DNA of 64,000 bases from Melanocharis versteri (lineage: Eukaryota; Chordata; Aves; Passeriformes; Melanocharitidae): assembly GCA_013397845.1 (NCBI GenBank), contig VZTG01002324.1:462271-526270 (forward strand), written 5' to 3'. The position numbers were made by a program, and so were the translations under genes. The notes beneath the pieces were generated by a model. It ran no database searches and was not told the origin of the DNA. It saw only the letters and a list, made by a program, of their open reading frames with translations. This document shows positions 37,938-50,504 of the stretch, one piece after another (positions within the stretch are counted from its first letter, which is position 1; each line of letters starts with the position of its first letter).

Positions 37938-39644
37938 TTTAGATCATCTCTTTGTCTTCTAAATACTTAATGACAAAAACTAAGTCCTTTGAGGAAGTGA
38001 CTTCTAGATCTTGTAAAATAACATCAAAACTGGTCTCTCTTTAGGTCCCTTACAAAAGAGTCCAACAAAACTTCAAAGATAAAGCTTAATATAAAAATTT
38101 ATTCAAAGATCAGGAAGCTGACAAAAGAATCTATTGATGGAGTATTAAACAAAAATAAAAATTGGTACTGTCTTGATAGTGGCCTTTAAAATTCCTCTTA
38201 AATATACATTCCAAGCAAGGAGGAATACAGTTTACACTCATGAGGTTTTGGTGACAAGAGTTTTGCACTCATTTGGGCACCTTTCTTTCAAAACTGTTAA
38301 ATAAACAACTTATATTAATTTCTCTCATTTCAACTTTAGAATAGAGTAAAAAAGAGTAGAGTAGAATAGAATTGAGCATTTCAGTTGGAATGGACCTACA
38401 AGGACGATCAAGTTCAACTGCCTGACCAATTCAGGTCTGACCAAGAGTTAAAGCATGTTATTAAGGGCATTGTACAAACGCTTCTTAAACATCAACAGGC
38501 TTGGGGCGTTGACCACCTACCTAGGGAGCCCGTTCCTATGTCTGACCAGCCTGTCGCTAAAGGAATGCTTCCAAATGTCAGGTGTAAACCTCCCCTGGCA
38601 CAGCTCGGGACTGCTCCCTTGTGTCCTTCCTATCACTGGATAACACGAAGAAGAGCTCAGCACCTCCCCCTACAGGTCCCCTCCTCAGGAAGCTGCAGAG
38701 AAGAGAGCAGTGAGGTCTCCCTTCAGTCTGCTTTAGTCCAAACTAGACAAACCCGAAGTCCTCACTTGTTCCTCACTGGACGTTCCTGCCAGCCCCTGAG
38801 GACTCCTTGATACTGACTGCTGGCCCCAATAGGTCTATCAGGAGATCAGGTGGGAATTCTGTTCCTTCCTCCTTGGTTTCCCCCACTTGCAGTCACCAGA
38901 CACTCCCTTCAATCATAACTAAACTGAATGGCTGCCTGCAAAGCCTTAACACCACTGTTATTTTACCCACGTTCGCTCCCCTGGATGCAGACTTGCCAAA
39001 AGCTGGCCTGGTCAATCAAAGAGTTTCAGAATAACTGCCTGCTTTCTCATGTTGCTTTAAATTTTAAAAACCACCAAGGACTACTTGCCAAAATGGATCC
39101 ATATGGAGTTAAGTGGGATTTGCAGTATGTGTGGGCAGTAGTTAAAGGAATAGGGGAAAAAAAATCACAACTGATTTGCTAATGATTTTTCTTGGAAGCA
39201 ACAGAAAACATTGTCTTCTATAAGTAGCTGAGAGGATTATGCCAAGTGTGAATGCTACAGTTACTCAGCATTAGAAGAAACAGAAATGTTGATCCCATTT
39301 TCAAGTCAGAATCTCAAGCTATGCTTGAAAAGGAAGTAGTGATCAATATTTTCAATGAAACATAATTGCAACATTATTTGTTATGTAAAACTCCAAACTT
39401 TAGGAACAAACATCTATCTACATATATATACTAAATTAGTACTAAATGAGGAAGTTTGGTAAATACATAACATACAGCAGTTTCATTCTTTCAGCAACCA
39501 GCATCAGTAAGAAGAAATAGTATTTGAAGAATACTGAATGTGAACAGTCAACTAAGAAGGTGCATCTTCTATACAATGCCAAGTAACAGTAGTGCTCATT
39601 GGCCCTGTTTACAGAAGTGTTATCTATGTCCCAGGTATGTTAGG
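37938..39644. repeat. Duplicated locus, copy C (complete version)
   Basis: This 1707-bp block contains, without an N, everything in copies A and B: the first 283 bp match 35841-36123 and the next 1424 bp match copy B. From 39645 the sequence is unique again. The lengths add up exactly (283+1424=1707), so C is most simply the true continuous locus, and A and B are redundant overlapping contigs. Confidence 0.95.
38338..38838 (-). mobile_element. CR1 LINE 3' part, copy C (intact version of the locus)
   Basis: The uninterrupted version of the ATTCTATTCT-tailed CR1 fragment, antisense on the + strand. The sense 3' end is at 38338; the 5' truncation is near 38838, where likeness to CR1 stops being clear. 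It differs from copy B by four transitions (38414, 38426, 38736, 38755). The 141-codon + frame at 38385-38810 is antisense to the CR1 and not a gene. Confidence 0.85.
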
Positions 39645-42547
39645 CATGAAATCCAGAAACTTTAAATGTTTTCTGACTGCCTTTGCTCAGTGAAAGCCAG
39701 AGACTAGAATTCTCCTCATGCCCTCACCTTGCACGGCTGATGCAAGCATTATTCATTTCTGAAATCACTGAAAAATATACTAAAGGAAGACACGTGGGAC
39801 ACCATATCTTTCAAGGTTATATAGATTATTTTTAAAGTCTCAAAGACCAACCTATGCTTAGACAGCCATCACAGTAGCTACACATTACATAGGCAAGAGT
39901 TAAACAAGTTACATGATACAATGAACAAGTGTTCAGGTACATTTGGTGCATAATCAATAAAAATGATTTGTCAGATTAGCTGAGAGATGAGATATGTCAC
40001 GGAAATAATGAGTAGTGTCCACTGCAGGTTGCAAGAAAGGCCTGGTATTTCATTCTGACTAGACTGACTGTAAATAAGTGTTACCTTCTTTGAGGCCACC
40101 TCTATTATCCTCAGCTCTTCACTGACAACATCTTTAGGTCGGGAGCAGTGCTAAGGAAACGTAAGATTAAATACAGGAGGTACTTTTGCAAGAAAGGAAG
40201 GCTGATAAATCCACATAGTCTCATCCTGCACCATGGAGACAAACCAGCTTTGGACTGAAAGTCCAGTTCAAAATCTGTGCATTTTATAACCATGAACACA
40301 ATTCTGTATTCTTATCACTACACTCATTTCAGGCACAAGCTGACACAAACAGACCCCTGCTGAATGTATTTCTGAGTGTCATACTCATTTTGAAATTTTG
40401 CAAGTCTGCAGGCTGGGAGGAATGAAATATATTTCTCAGATTTAGCAACAGAAAACAGGAGTGAATAAAAAACAACGTATGTATGATATGATGAGCATGA
40501 ACAAATGGTCTCAAGCCATCATTAATGTGCTGTTGGGAAACTGTAATTTGGCATTGTCTAATGCCTAGTGACTGAAGCAGAAACATTCTGGTCTAAAAGA
40601 AATGCAGTTTTTACTTGTAATGAAAATGTGAAAAAAATCCTTTATTTTCAATTAAGAAGTCTCTTAATGTGAGCCATTATGACTGTATTTCAGGTCTTTC
40701 TGATTGCTTTTGAACTCCTAATTTTACTAGTTATCTCTTTAGCATCAAGTTACTCTAAAAGTCTACTTGTTCTCTTTATTTCTCAGTGTAGGTGTGACTG
40801 ACTGCACTTTGACTTGTGTGCATAAGTTGTTTATTATAGCCCTGATTAAATATTTAATGCTATGGAGAGGTATGGACATCGTTATGAATTGCTGACAGCA
40901 GTGTGTGTTGAAAGTCACTTGTCATTTAGAACAGATGTAAAGAACCATTGAAAGCTCTTTTATGCAACTATGTAGCTAAAGCAAGAACTATTGGACAACT
41001 CTGAGAAAAGATACCATCCTTCCCACCCACTATCACCATAATTTTGGGAGCTAGCCAGGCCCAGGGATGTGAATGGCTTAAATACTGTTTGAAAGGAATT
41101 ACTAAACTATTTTAGAGGACCAAACAGAAATATGAAACATAGTAAACAAGAACTAAGCTGTCTCAACAGGTATAGTATCATGTTGCCAAAAAAGTTTTAA
41201 AAGTAAGTTCTCGTTTCTTTGCTGAATGATGGCCACAGGACACCATAAACAAGGAATATTCTCTAAGTCAGGAATATAAGATCAGGCAAGTTTTTTACAC
41301 ATAAACTATAAGAATTGCTTCAGTGATACCTGATCCTAAATGTTTTGCTATTAACACTGACACACAGAGACCAAGCTTTGGAAAACATTTCAATACCTGA
41401 GTTACACTATATCTCTAATTCATTAGCTATTGTCCCCTTAAAGGGAGAATCACCCTGTTTTCCACTGAAAAAAACTGTTGAACAATTGATTCTGTAAAAT
41501 GCTACCTACACTTAAAAAATTAGGCATAGTGCTGTTGCTTACCATGTGTCTGAAAGGAATAATGTTTCACAGACATGGAGTGAACCAGATGGAATGACAA
41601 AGGAAATTGGGAGTCATTAAATTGCAGAGAGGGAAAAAGATGCTGTGGAAGAAAATTAAAGAGCTGAAATGCACATATGCCACATAGAGCAAAAAAAGAA
41701 CCAAGGATAATACTTCTGTATCTCCCTGCAAACTATTAAAATCATAAAGAGTGAAAAATGTTTTGAGATTTCTTTTTTATTTTGTTTGAGGTTTTTTGCT
41801 TTGTTTTCTGAAAGACAGTTTTGCCAAAAGATTTACGAGAGTCAGTATCTGTTCAGATAAAAGTGTCTTAAAAATTCTTCCTGTAAGCCATTTTCTTGTT
41901 TCATTATTTTATTCTCACAGAAAGTGCTGCTTATTTTCTCCTCCTTTGAAGAGGAAAAAGACTATCAACTACTACATTTAAAAAATAAAAAAAAGGAAAG
42001 TCTTTGAACTAAAATTAGCTTTGGTTTTTCAAGCTATTATTATTAAGTTGCCATCTTTCGTACCATCAAAGGAATGAGTCAGTGTAAACCCGGTATCACT
42101 TATTAGTTCTTAAGATTAGCTGTAAATGTAAAGCTGGCATAAGTCAGTGTAAATTACCCACAGCTGTAAAGGTGTGTTGATACAGGCTTGTCCTGCTCTC
42201 AACAACTGCTAAAACTCAGAAGTCACTTTCTGAAGCTGGGTGGGTACAGTGTATGGAAGGCAGCCTCTGCTCCAAGACCTCTGCTCTAGGACACCTGGAC
42301 ACTTGACACTCTCACAAATCAAGGCTACTGGCACCACTCACAGGGAACAAGGCACTCATCCAAACCAGCAGGTCATCTCCTCCACTCTTCTCAGAGAGGG
42401 CTACGGAACATTAAAACTTAATTTACCTATGGCTCCTTCATTTTTCTAGATCCTACTGCATTATTTAGCAACTTAAAGTCACACAGATGTGACCAAGACT
42501 TTGTCTGTGTGTGGATGCATTTGGGTAGGATTCACCATTCCAAACTA
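39645..42547. other. Unique AT-rich non-coding sequence
   Basis: No gene, RNA or recognisable mobile element. Frames are at most 85 codons. A slightly GC-richer patch lies at about 42230-42400 without recognisable content. Confidence 0.6.
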
Positions 42548-42812
42548 GGGCAAATGGAGCTGGAAAAGGGTCTGGAGCAGAAGTCCTTCAAGGAGCAGCT
42601 GAAGGAGCTGGGGGTGTTTAGCCCGGAGAAAAGGAGGCTCAGGGGGAACCTTACCACTCTCTAAAGCTCCCTGGAAGGAGGCTGTAGCCAGGTGGGGGTC
42701 TTCTCCCTGGTAATAAGTGATAGGTCAGGAAGAAGTAACCTCAGGTTATCCCAGGGGAAGTTTAGACTGGATGTTAGGAAAGATATCTTCACTGTAAGGG
42801 TTATCAAGCATA
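42548..42812 (+). mobile_element. CR1 LINE ORF2 fragment lacking its 3' end
   Basis: Sense-strand CR1 beginning at 'gcaaatggagctggaaaagg' and running through 'tgaaggagctgggggtgttt', 'agcccggagaaaaggagg', 'caggggaagtttagactgg' and 'atgttaggaaagatatcttc' to about 42812. This is the C-terminal coding region of ORF2 (GKFRLDVRKDIFTVRV in the frame from 42692), interrupted by a stop near 42662. Unlike normal CR1 insertions it has no 3' UTR or terminal repeat: CR1 likeness stops within ORF2. So the 3' part was lost by deletion or replaced by a later rearrangement. Confidence 0.85.
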
Positions 42813-45800
42813 ATCATAGTCTGTCCAGGGTTGAGTTAGATTTATTAAACCACACAGCTAAAGCTAAAACAGCAGTGTTGAATTAATACCCAGAAATGAA
42901 TTCAAGGTTGGAATCTGTTATTTGGTAAGAAAGATTTGGAATTTGCCAGTGTTGACCCACAACTCTGAGAAAAGTTTTAAAAACTCTTTTACTGAGAAAA
43001 GTTTATCTGGGGCACTCAAGGTCATATTTTCATTGTTAATTTCTCCTCATCCTGACAGAGCCCAAGGCCTACTATCAAACCTGCTGTCCACCCATGCCAT
43101 AAAGCTCTGTCTTCCAAACACATTTTCCAACTTCAGATACACTTAGAAACTGCCAATTCACTTTGATAATATGCCCAGAAAGAGTGGCAGCAGGAGGGCT
43201 GTGGCTGCATGAGGCTGTGTTACCCCATGTGCTCTGCAGAGGGGCCCAATATCCTGCTGCCCTGTACATGTTTATCCTGAAGTTGTCTGGTTAAATGCCA
43301 GACAAAATAACGTGGAACTGGGAAATTAACCAGAATTGAACAATCACCAAAGTGATCCACTATCATGCAGAGTCAAATGAAAGGCCAAACAGGGTGTATA
43401 TAAAACTTGACTGAACTAATTCTTTAAACACTGATCAAATGCATTACAAACTGCAGCTTCTTTTACGTCGTGTTTTGCCTCTTCCAACTTTACAATAAAT
43501 TTGTTCCTGGATCAGTTTTTAGAAGTTTTCAAGCATTTAAGGTTCTAATTACCTCTCAGCGATACATTTTCACATAGAGTGATGTTACTGCTCATTCACA
43601 GGATGCCCTATGGCCCTGTGTGACAACAGAAAAAAGATTGCAGGATCATGGTTCTACACAAGAATAATTCTTCTTCATAGATGTGAAATTATTAACTGAT
43701 GGTCAGAAAATTCTCACTGGAAGTTCTTTCAATGTTATCAGTCCCATCTTCAACAGTCTCTTCTCATATTTTCTCTGATCCATTACTTCACACAGTCTGA
43801 AAAGTACAAATAGCAGAAGAAGCCTTCTTAAGATCAACTCATACAAATTTAAAAAAAAAAAAATCAGAGGAAAAGAAACATCAAATAATAACAATTCAGA
43901 GGTAAATTACAGTCTGATCTATTAAAAGAGAAAGTGAATATACTAAATAAATAATCCTGTGAAAATTATTCCCTCAAGTCTAGCACAAACAGTAAATTTT
44001 GCAAGTCCACAAAACTGAGTTCTTTCACATTGACTCCTTACATATGTAAAACTTGCTTGTCTATTAAATTCTTTCTTCAAAAATGACAGTCTAAAGGGCT
44101 TGTCATGTACAGCATCTGCTTGCAGATAATGCTCTCTACACCATTCCAATCTTCTTTCCACATGATTTAAATGAGGAAGGCGCCAGGCACACAGCATTGC
44201 TGTGCTTATGAGAGTGCTTTGCTGTGTTAGGAAGTATCAAGTGTCTGCAGGCATGCTCTTTAATTATGAATTTTGATGTGCCATAAGCAAAGTGACTCCA
44301 CCTGGCATTAGCTAACACACAGAACTGCAAATTATTCTAATAGTTAGGCTGTATTATAATAGCAAGTGCTCATACACCATCTAAAAATCTGATATGTTGT
44401 TGTTATCAGCAAAAAATAAAAGCATTAATTTGGTAAAGCCAAGTAAGTAATTATGTGTAACCAGAGCAAGCAAGGAGAGGTAGAGAATAGAAACCACTGA
44501 TATATTTTCTTCCAATATTTTAACAAACAGCCCTATTCAATCAAATGGAACACATCTAGATTATCTCAAAAAAGCAGACAATAACTTTCCTTAGATTGCT
44601 TGCCTCTGACTAGAAGCAGTCTGAAAGTTATAAAGGTAATTTGTATCAACTCATTACTATGTCACCATTTCAAGTATATGCTAGATAAGTAGCAATAAGC
44701 TCTGAGTTAGAGGATTTCACATTATAACCATTAGTACAAACTCTAACAGCACCAAGCGCTTGAAGATTACCCCAGACAGTTACTGAGATTTAGGAGGTGC
44801 AGCTTTCTACTGATTTAAGACAGATTCTGTAGACAATTTTATCATTTATTCTAGAACTGAGGTAAAAAGCTAATTTGATGAAGAGCACTCATGAATTATT
44901 TCCTTCCTATAGGTACCATAATGTTCCCAGTAGAATGCTCTTCTTGCTCTTTAATTCAAGGTAATGATGTTGCCGCATCTTCTCTTGACACTTAAAATGC
45001 AGTTTAATGCCGCATCATCAGTCAAAACTTCTGCATGATTTCCAAATGCATTAAATTATCAGAAAAACTGAACTGAGAAATGAACATTTCTAATGCATCA
45101 GAACTTTTCTGGGCTTTTAAAGGGAGTTTTCCCCTCTGCTCAAGATTGTGGAACAAAGAAAACTTTCATACCATGTCAGAAAATCTTTTTCCATGAATTT
45201 CTGCTCTGAATTTCATAAGGAAGCATGTGTCTGAAACCATTTTATTGTGCTCCACTAGAGTGACTTACATGGAATAATATTTACAGGTGTCCCTGACATC
45301 TTTCACTTACTTGTAATCAGTGACTCTGACAAAATGGTGTATTTATTGACTTACATCCATCTGCAATAACTTATTTGGTATTAAAAATACAATCTACTGT
45401 ATATTCAATATTGGGGCTTTTTCCCTGTAGATCAAATCTGAAAGACGTAAATCAGCTATTTTTCCTTTCTTCTTACAAAGAATAAGGTTTGGTAACAGTA
45501 TTTCTTGAATGTGCAGGGACAGATCAAACTGAATATTCACTCACCTTCATTTCATCACAGCTCACCCTAAAATATTGATCAAAGCAACTATAGAGTGCTT
45601 TAGTTCAGAGCTTTTTATAGACTTTAAAATAACTAGGTTTTTATCAATCACTTTGTTTTCATAATTAGTCACATCTATAGTAGGGAAAAAAAAAAACCAC
45701 CACAAAATGTTAAGTAGATTTGGGTTCTTTTCTTCTTTACATTGAAGACATTATGCAATATAAAGCTAAATTGATAAATTTTGTAATGGAAGGAGAACAA

Positions 45801-46334
45801 TTACTTTAAGTGTTCTAGTATTTCCAGAATTTCAATAGCCAGTTTATGTATTTACTAGAGCACACACTTGAGTCCACGCTTCATTTTGTATCTTTTTCTT
45901 ATACTTTATTGCACTAAGCTCTAACAAAAGCATCAAATGTAACTCGGTGCTTTGAGCAGATAATAAAGTGATAGAATAGGTTCTAAATTATATGGTTTCT
46001 TGTTTATGTCACTAATAATCATGTAATTTATGCCAAAATTTAAGGGATTATTGATGTCGAATGTAAGATTTCAATTCAAAGAGAGAGCAATACAGAATTA
46101 CAACGCCCAAGTAGACACTGGGAAACCCCATGAGACAATATATCTGCTCTGAGGGGAAGGCAGAGTCACTTGTGATATTCATTAAAGACTTCCCAGGTCA
46201 TCAGCCTGAGTGTATGAAGGATGAAAAGGGATCATATGTTTCACTATCCTTTCCTGGTGAGCACATGGTGTTTTTTTCTCCACCATGTTTCCATGCGTCA
46301 GTAGGAGCAGTCACCTCCATGGTAGTACACCAAA
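42813..46334. other. Unique non-coding sequence
   Basis: No gene is supported. The part immediately right of the broken CR1 (42813-43560) is moderately GC-richer and could be part of another, unrecognised element; I see no paired LTR or terminal repeats to prove it. The remainder is ordinary AT-rich sequence with A runs at about 43849-43862 and 45685-45697. Confidence 0.5.
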
Positions 46335-46349
46335 GTAATAATAGTAATA

Positions 46350-46425
<76 letters not shown>

Positions 46426-46463
46426 TAATAGTAACAGTAATAACAATAATAATAATAACAACA
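46335..46463. repeat. (TAA)n / (ATT)n trinucleotide microsatellite
   Basis: A trinucleotide tract with 23 uninterrupted TAA units at 46354-46422. Units interrupted by TAG, CAA or CAG-type changes lie on both sides. In one + frame it translates as poly-Asn and on the minus strand as poly-Leu; both frames are products of the repeat. The long pure core predicts length polymorphism. Confidence 0.95.
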
Positions 46464-49400
46464 AAAATCTCATTTTTACACTAACCTTGGTATTAATTAA
46501 AAAATAAAATAATATTTAGACCATCACTAAACATACAGATTTATAATTTTGTACTTATTTCTTCTGGGGAGAAAGCTGAAGGACTTATTGACTCACCATT
46601 TTCAAAGTATTTGATCCTGCTGTAGGAAGGTTTAGGTTAAGGAGGGGAGGTGGTGGGGAAAGTTGCTTAAATGAGTTTTGTTTGATCATTTGGGTTTTTT
46701 TCCAGAATATTTGCTTATGACATATCACATTGTTAGACTTTGCTATGTTTATCAGGAACACACAGCCTAGTCAAACGAGTTTTCAGTTTGAAGGAGGCTG
46801 GTGTGCAAATTCAGAGGAGCACAGAGACTCATTAATGCTGCTCTTTTATGCATGGAGAATGTTAACAATGATGGTTCAAAGTTTTGTGATAAACTCACTC
46901 AACACTTGAAGTCACAGGGCAACACTGTGCACTTACAGAGGAGCAGTGGCTTGGTTTGAGATAATTCAAAGAACACTCTGGAATGAATTACCTCCCTTTA
47001 TAGACTAAACCAATCTCTTTCCACCAGTAAGGAACAAATATGGGTAGATGTAAGTGAAAAAATAACAGTTTACTAAGAAGTGGAACAGCAAGAGGCAAAA
47101 AATAAGAGTAAATGACTGGTAGATACAAAAGATACACAGAGTCCCCAGAAGAACAAAAAGCTGGAGGAGAGCACAGCGCAAAGAGCACTTTTCTGGTTGT
47201 TAGTATGATCCAGGAACAGGAGTGCCTACATGGGAGATGCGGAAGAGGGGATCACCTTGTTTTCTGCTCTGTTCAGATGTCTGCTCAGCTAAGGTTACGA
47301 TGATGAGATAAGGTAACAACAAATCCTTTTCCACCTTAAAATGAACCTATGTGAAAGCATAAATGCAGAAATCATAGACAGATTTACTATAATTTTTCAG
47401 TCTTTCGTGGTTTCCATTTCTCATGTTTTCTTTCTTCAAAAGTGATTATTCTCAGAATGTTCATTCTCAAGTGAAAATGTCTTTTAACAACTTTGGCACA
47501 CTTTAAATCACTTGCAATCAAGGAATTCATCAGAAAGGAGTAATATTTAAACAGCGACAGAACACACAGATAAGGGCTATTCAGCTTTAGCAGCTGAGAA
47601 ATGAATTTGTTTCTATGAATAACCCTTTTTTCATCCACAATATAGTGTGGCATTTCTCTTAGAAGTCTTAATTAAAGTGCAAATTTTACAATATAAAAAA
47701 GAGAGTAAGAATTGTACCTGAGAAGAAGTTCTACAAGGCATGAAATAAAGGGCTTATTTAAGTACTTAATCAAATGTCTATCCTTGAAAACCCTAAAAGA
47801 GTAAATCCTAATCCAAAACTTTCTTCAGCTTTTGCTTCAGTAATAGGGTATAGATATACCGATGACAACTATTTTAAGAACAAATGGAAAATGTGTGACT
47901 CCTGTCAAAAATTTTAAGAGAAAATGGTAATTATTTTATATGTGTAGCTTGTGCCTGTGTGACACAGCTCACTGTGTCCTCAAAAGAATAAAGATAAAAT
48001 AAAGAAATAAAAAGTAAAAAATACACTGAAAAAAAATATATATACACACACACATATATACATATATACATATATATATATGTATTTATATATTCCTCTT
48101 AGCTCTGTAGTTCTCGTAAAGGATATTTAGGCTTCTATAGTGTAAAAATATGTGACAGACAGCCAGTGGCAAAAGGGGACACACAAACAACTAATAATAG
48201 GATACTAAGGGACAGGTTCCAGCTCTCCCAACCAAAAAGACTGATCTCCTTGATTAATTCATTCTACCAGAAAACCTGGATAACAAAATTCACTAAAATC
48301 AAGAGCACACTTCCATGAGGTATTAAGCTGAAAGGGTTAAGAAGCTGATGGCAGTTAGCCTCATTGTTTATAATTTTCCTGTTTCATTTTCCTGCTGAAA
48401 ACTGTCTTTTGCTGAACAAGTTTTAAATGAGTGAATTAACATGACTGCTCATTTCTGTGTAAATCATGTTTACAAGTTTCTAAGGATGACCTTTAGTAGC
48501 ATAATCAAAAATACAGTTTGTAAGCAATTCATGCATCTTAAAGAATAAATAACTCAAATTTTGCCTCATCAGCAATCTCTGTGTTCATAAGTCTTAAGCT
48601 AAAAACATTAACCAAAGGTAACAGTTGATATAGATTTTGAAGTGCACCACTAAATGCTTCAGTATTTTGATTTAGAAAGATTAGCCTGTATAAATAATAC
48701 GTCAAGAATAGTTTAAGCGTTTTGCACAAAAGACAACTTTCCCATCATTTACTGTTCTTTGAGTTGCAGATCAGAAGTGCTATGCTTGAGGACAGCAGTG
48801 CAGAGAAAGCTCCTATCAATACATTTAAATAGCTCAGAGTAACTCAAAGGGAGAGCAGCCTTCCACTCAAACACTCTGGCAAGGCATAGATTGGAGTTAA
48901 CAGCAAATGAACCCTGCAAAGAACCTCAATTATTTATTTATAGAGTTGCCAACATATGCCAATCAAAGTAAAGGACAAATGAAGAATACTAACTCCAGGA
49001 GTTTTGGCAGGCAGCGTATACCTGTGTATACTCCATAACCTTTTGATATGAAGAAATGCAGTGTAACTACAAAATCCAAGACCTACTTCATGTCTATTAA
49101 CATTTGCTACCAAATGTGCTTCCTATCGAAGTGACATTTTCACCTAATGAAAAAGATGTTCGAGTTCTAATTCAGACTCAGTTCAAAGAAATGTGTCTGA
49201 GCAAGATCTGAGTATTGAACAAGAACTTATTTTGTCATGCAAAATTCAAAAATTGATAGTTCACAAATCTCAGCACATAAGATAACCAAATGAATTATGT
49301 ACTGAAGTATGGAAAGCTCAGGAAATATCTTATGGCAAAAATGATCTTTATTTCTCCCTGCAGATTAAATCTTGCCATTTTTTGAATAACTTTTAAGCAG

Positions 49401-50504
49401 CTCTGGACACCTCCTGCAGTAATTGACTTCTTTGACTCCTGAGACTACAGTATAATAGAGTATTAAGACAGAAGTCAGTAATCTTTAGGAAAAAAAAAGT
49501 CAGTCAAACTGAAATTGAAAAAGAAAAAAATCAGTCATCTGCCAATATTGGGTAACTAACGGTCAATGAAACTATTTCAGATCTGTTTTCCAGTTAGCTG
49601 ACTTCCCATCCTGTAAGCAACATTGCTCATATCTATCAGCAGAGAATGGCTCTCACTTTTGTGTCCCTTCTGAAATCATATTATGAACAATTGTGCTGGA
49701 AAGATGGAACAATGTGCACATGCTAAATCAAGGATCACAGTGTTCTTTGTTCTGATTATCTATATATTCTATATTCCTTTGCAACACAAGCTCTACTTCA
49801 GACAGCAAAATAGCAAAATATATTCAGAATATGCTATAGAATACTTTATATCCAAAAAAAGGGGGGACAGAAAACTGAGTAGTACTTTGAGAAAGCTTAA
49901 AAACTGAGAAACATTAGGATTCGTATGATGTATTTATCAGGAAGCTGCCAAATAGCTTCACGTATTTTCTTAGCCATTATTTATACTTGATATCCAGGAT
50001 CTCCATTTATCTCTACTTTTTGAGAAACGCTTTCAAAATACAATGGCAAAAACTATTTATTTGCATTTCATGAGGTGCAAACAATAAAACAGTGTTAGAA
50101 CAAAGGTCCATGTGGCCTTGTCTGTCCTATCTCTGACTGGCTACAGTCGATGCATATACAAGGTGTAAAACAAAAAGAAAAATACCAGTGATATCATTTC
50201 AGAAAATACGTCCACCTTTCAAAAATCCATGTTTATTTCTTTTATGTCACATATGGTGGTAATGCTTGCTTTTGTGAATTTTTCAGGGTTTTTTTGAGCC
50301 CATGTAAAGTTTTGGCATTGAAAACATATGTAATTTAATGCCACTCTGGTGTGAAGAAGTACTTCATTTGCTTTAAGCTAATTAGTTGTTTTATAAGCAG
50401 GTTGTTTGCTTTAAATCTGTTCTTTCATTTGATGTGCTTTGTACTTGAACTGCGAGCACCTTACTGTCACTCTTTTTTTAACACTCATGTTTTAGAAATA
50501 TATC
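46464..50504. other. Unique AT-rich non-coding stretch
   Basis: No gene or recognisable transposon, apart from the TA/CA tract at 48036-48095 listed separately. A stretch at about 46780-46920 looks somewhat less degenerate but holds nothing I recognise. Confidence 0.55.
48036..48095. repeat. Alternating TA/CA microsatellite
   Basis: From 48036 to 48085 every base alternates purine and pyrimidine (mixed TA and CA steps) without a break. It is followed by a short AT-rich tail and preceded by an A-rich run. It is a compound (TA)n(CA)n microsatellite, prone to alternative structures. Confidence 0.9.

Noticed and set aside
35841..39644. A CRISPR-like or satellite tandem array
   Set aside because: There are only two or three long copies with N joins and no spacers. 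It is an assembly or haplotype duplication, not an array.
42813..43560. A possible solitary LTR right of the broken CR1
   Set aside because: I could find no matching terminal repeat pair, target-site duplication or known LTR wording.
46130..46507. A 125-codon + frame with a long poly-Asn stretch, and a 90-codon poly-Leu frame opposite it
   Set aside because: Both are translations of the TAA microsatellite. The flanking residues show no domain and no splice context.
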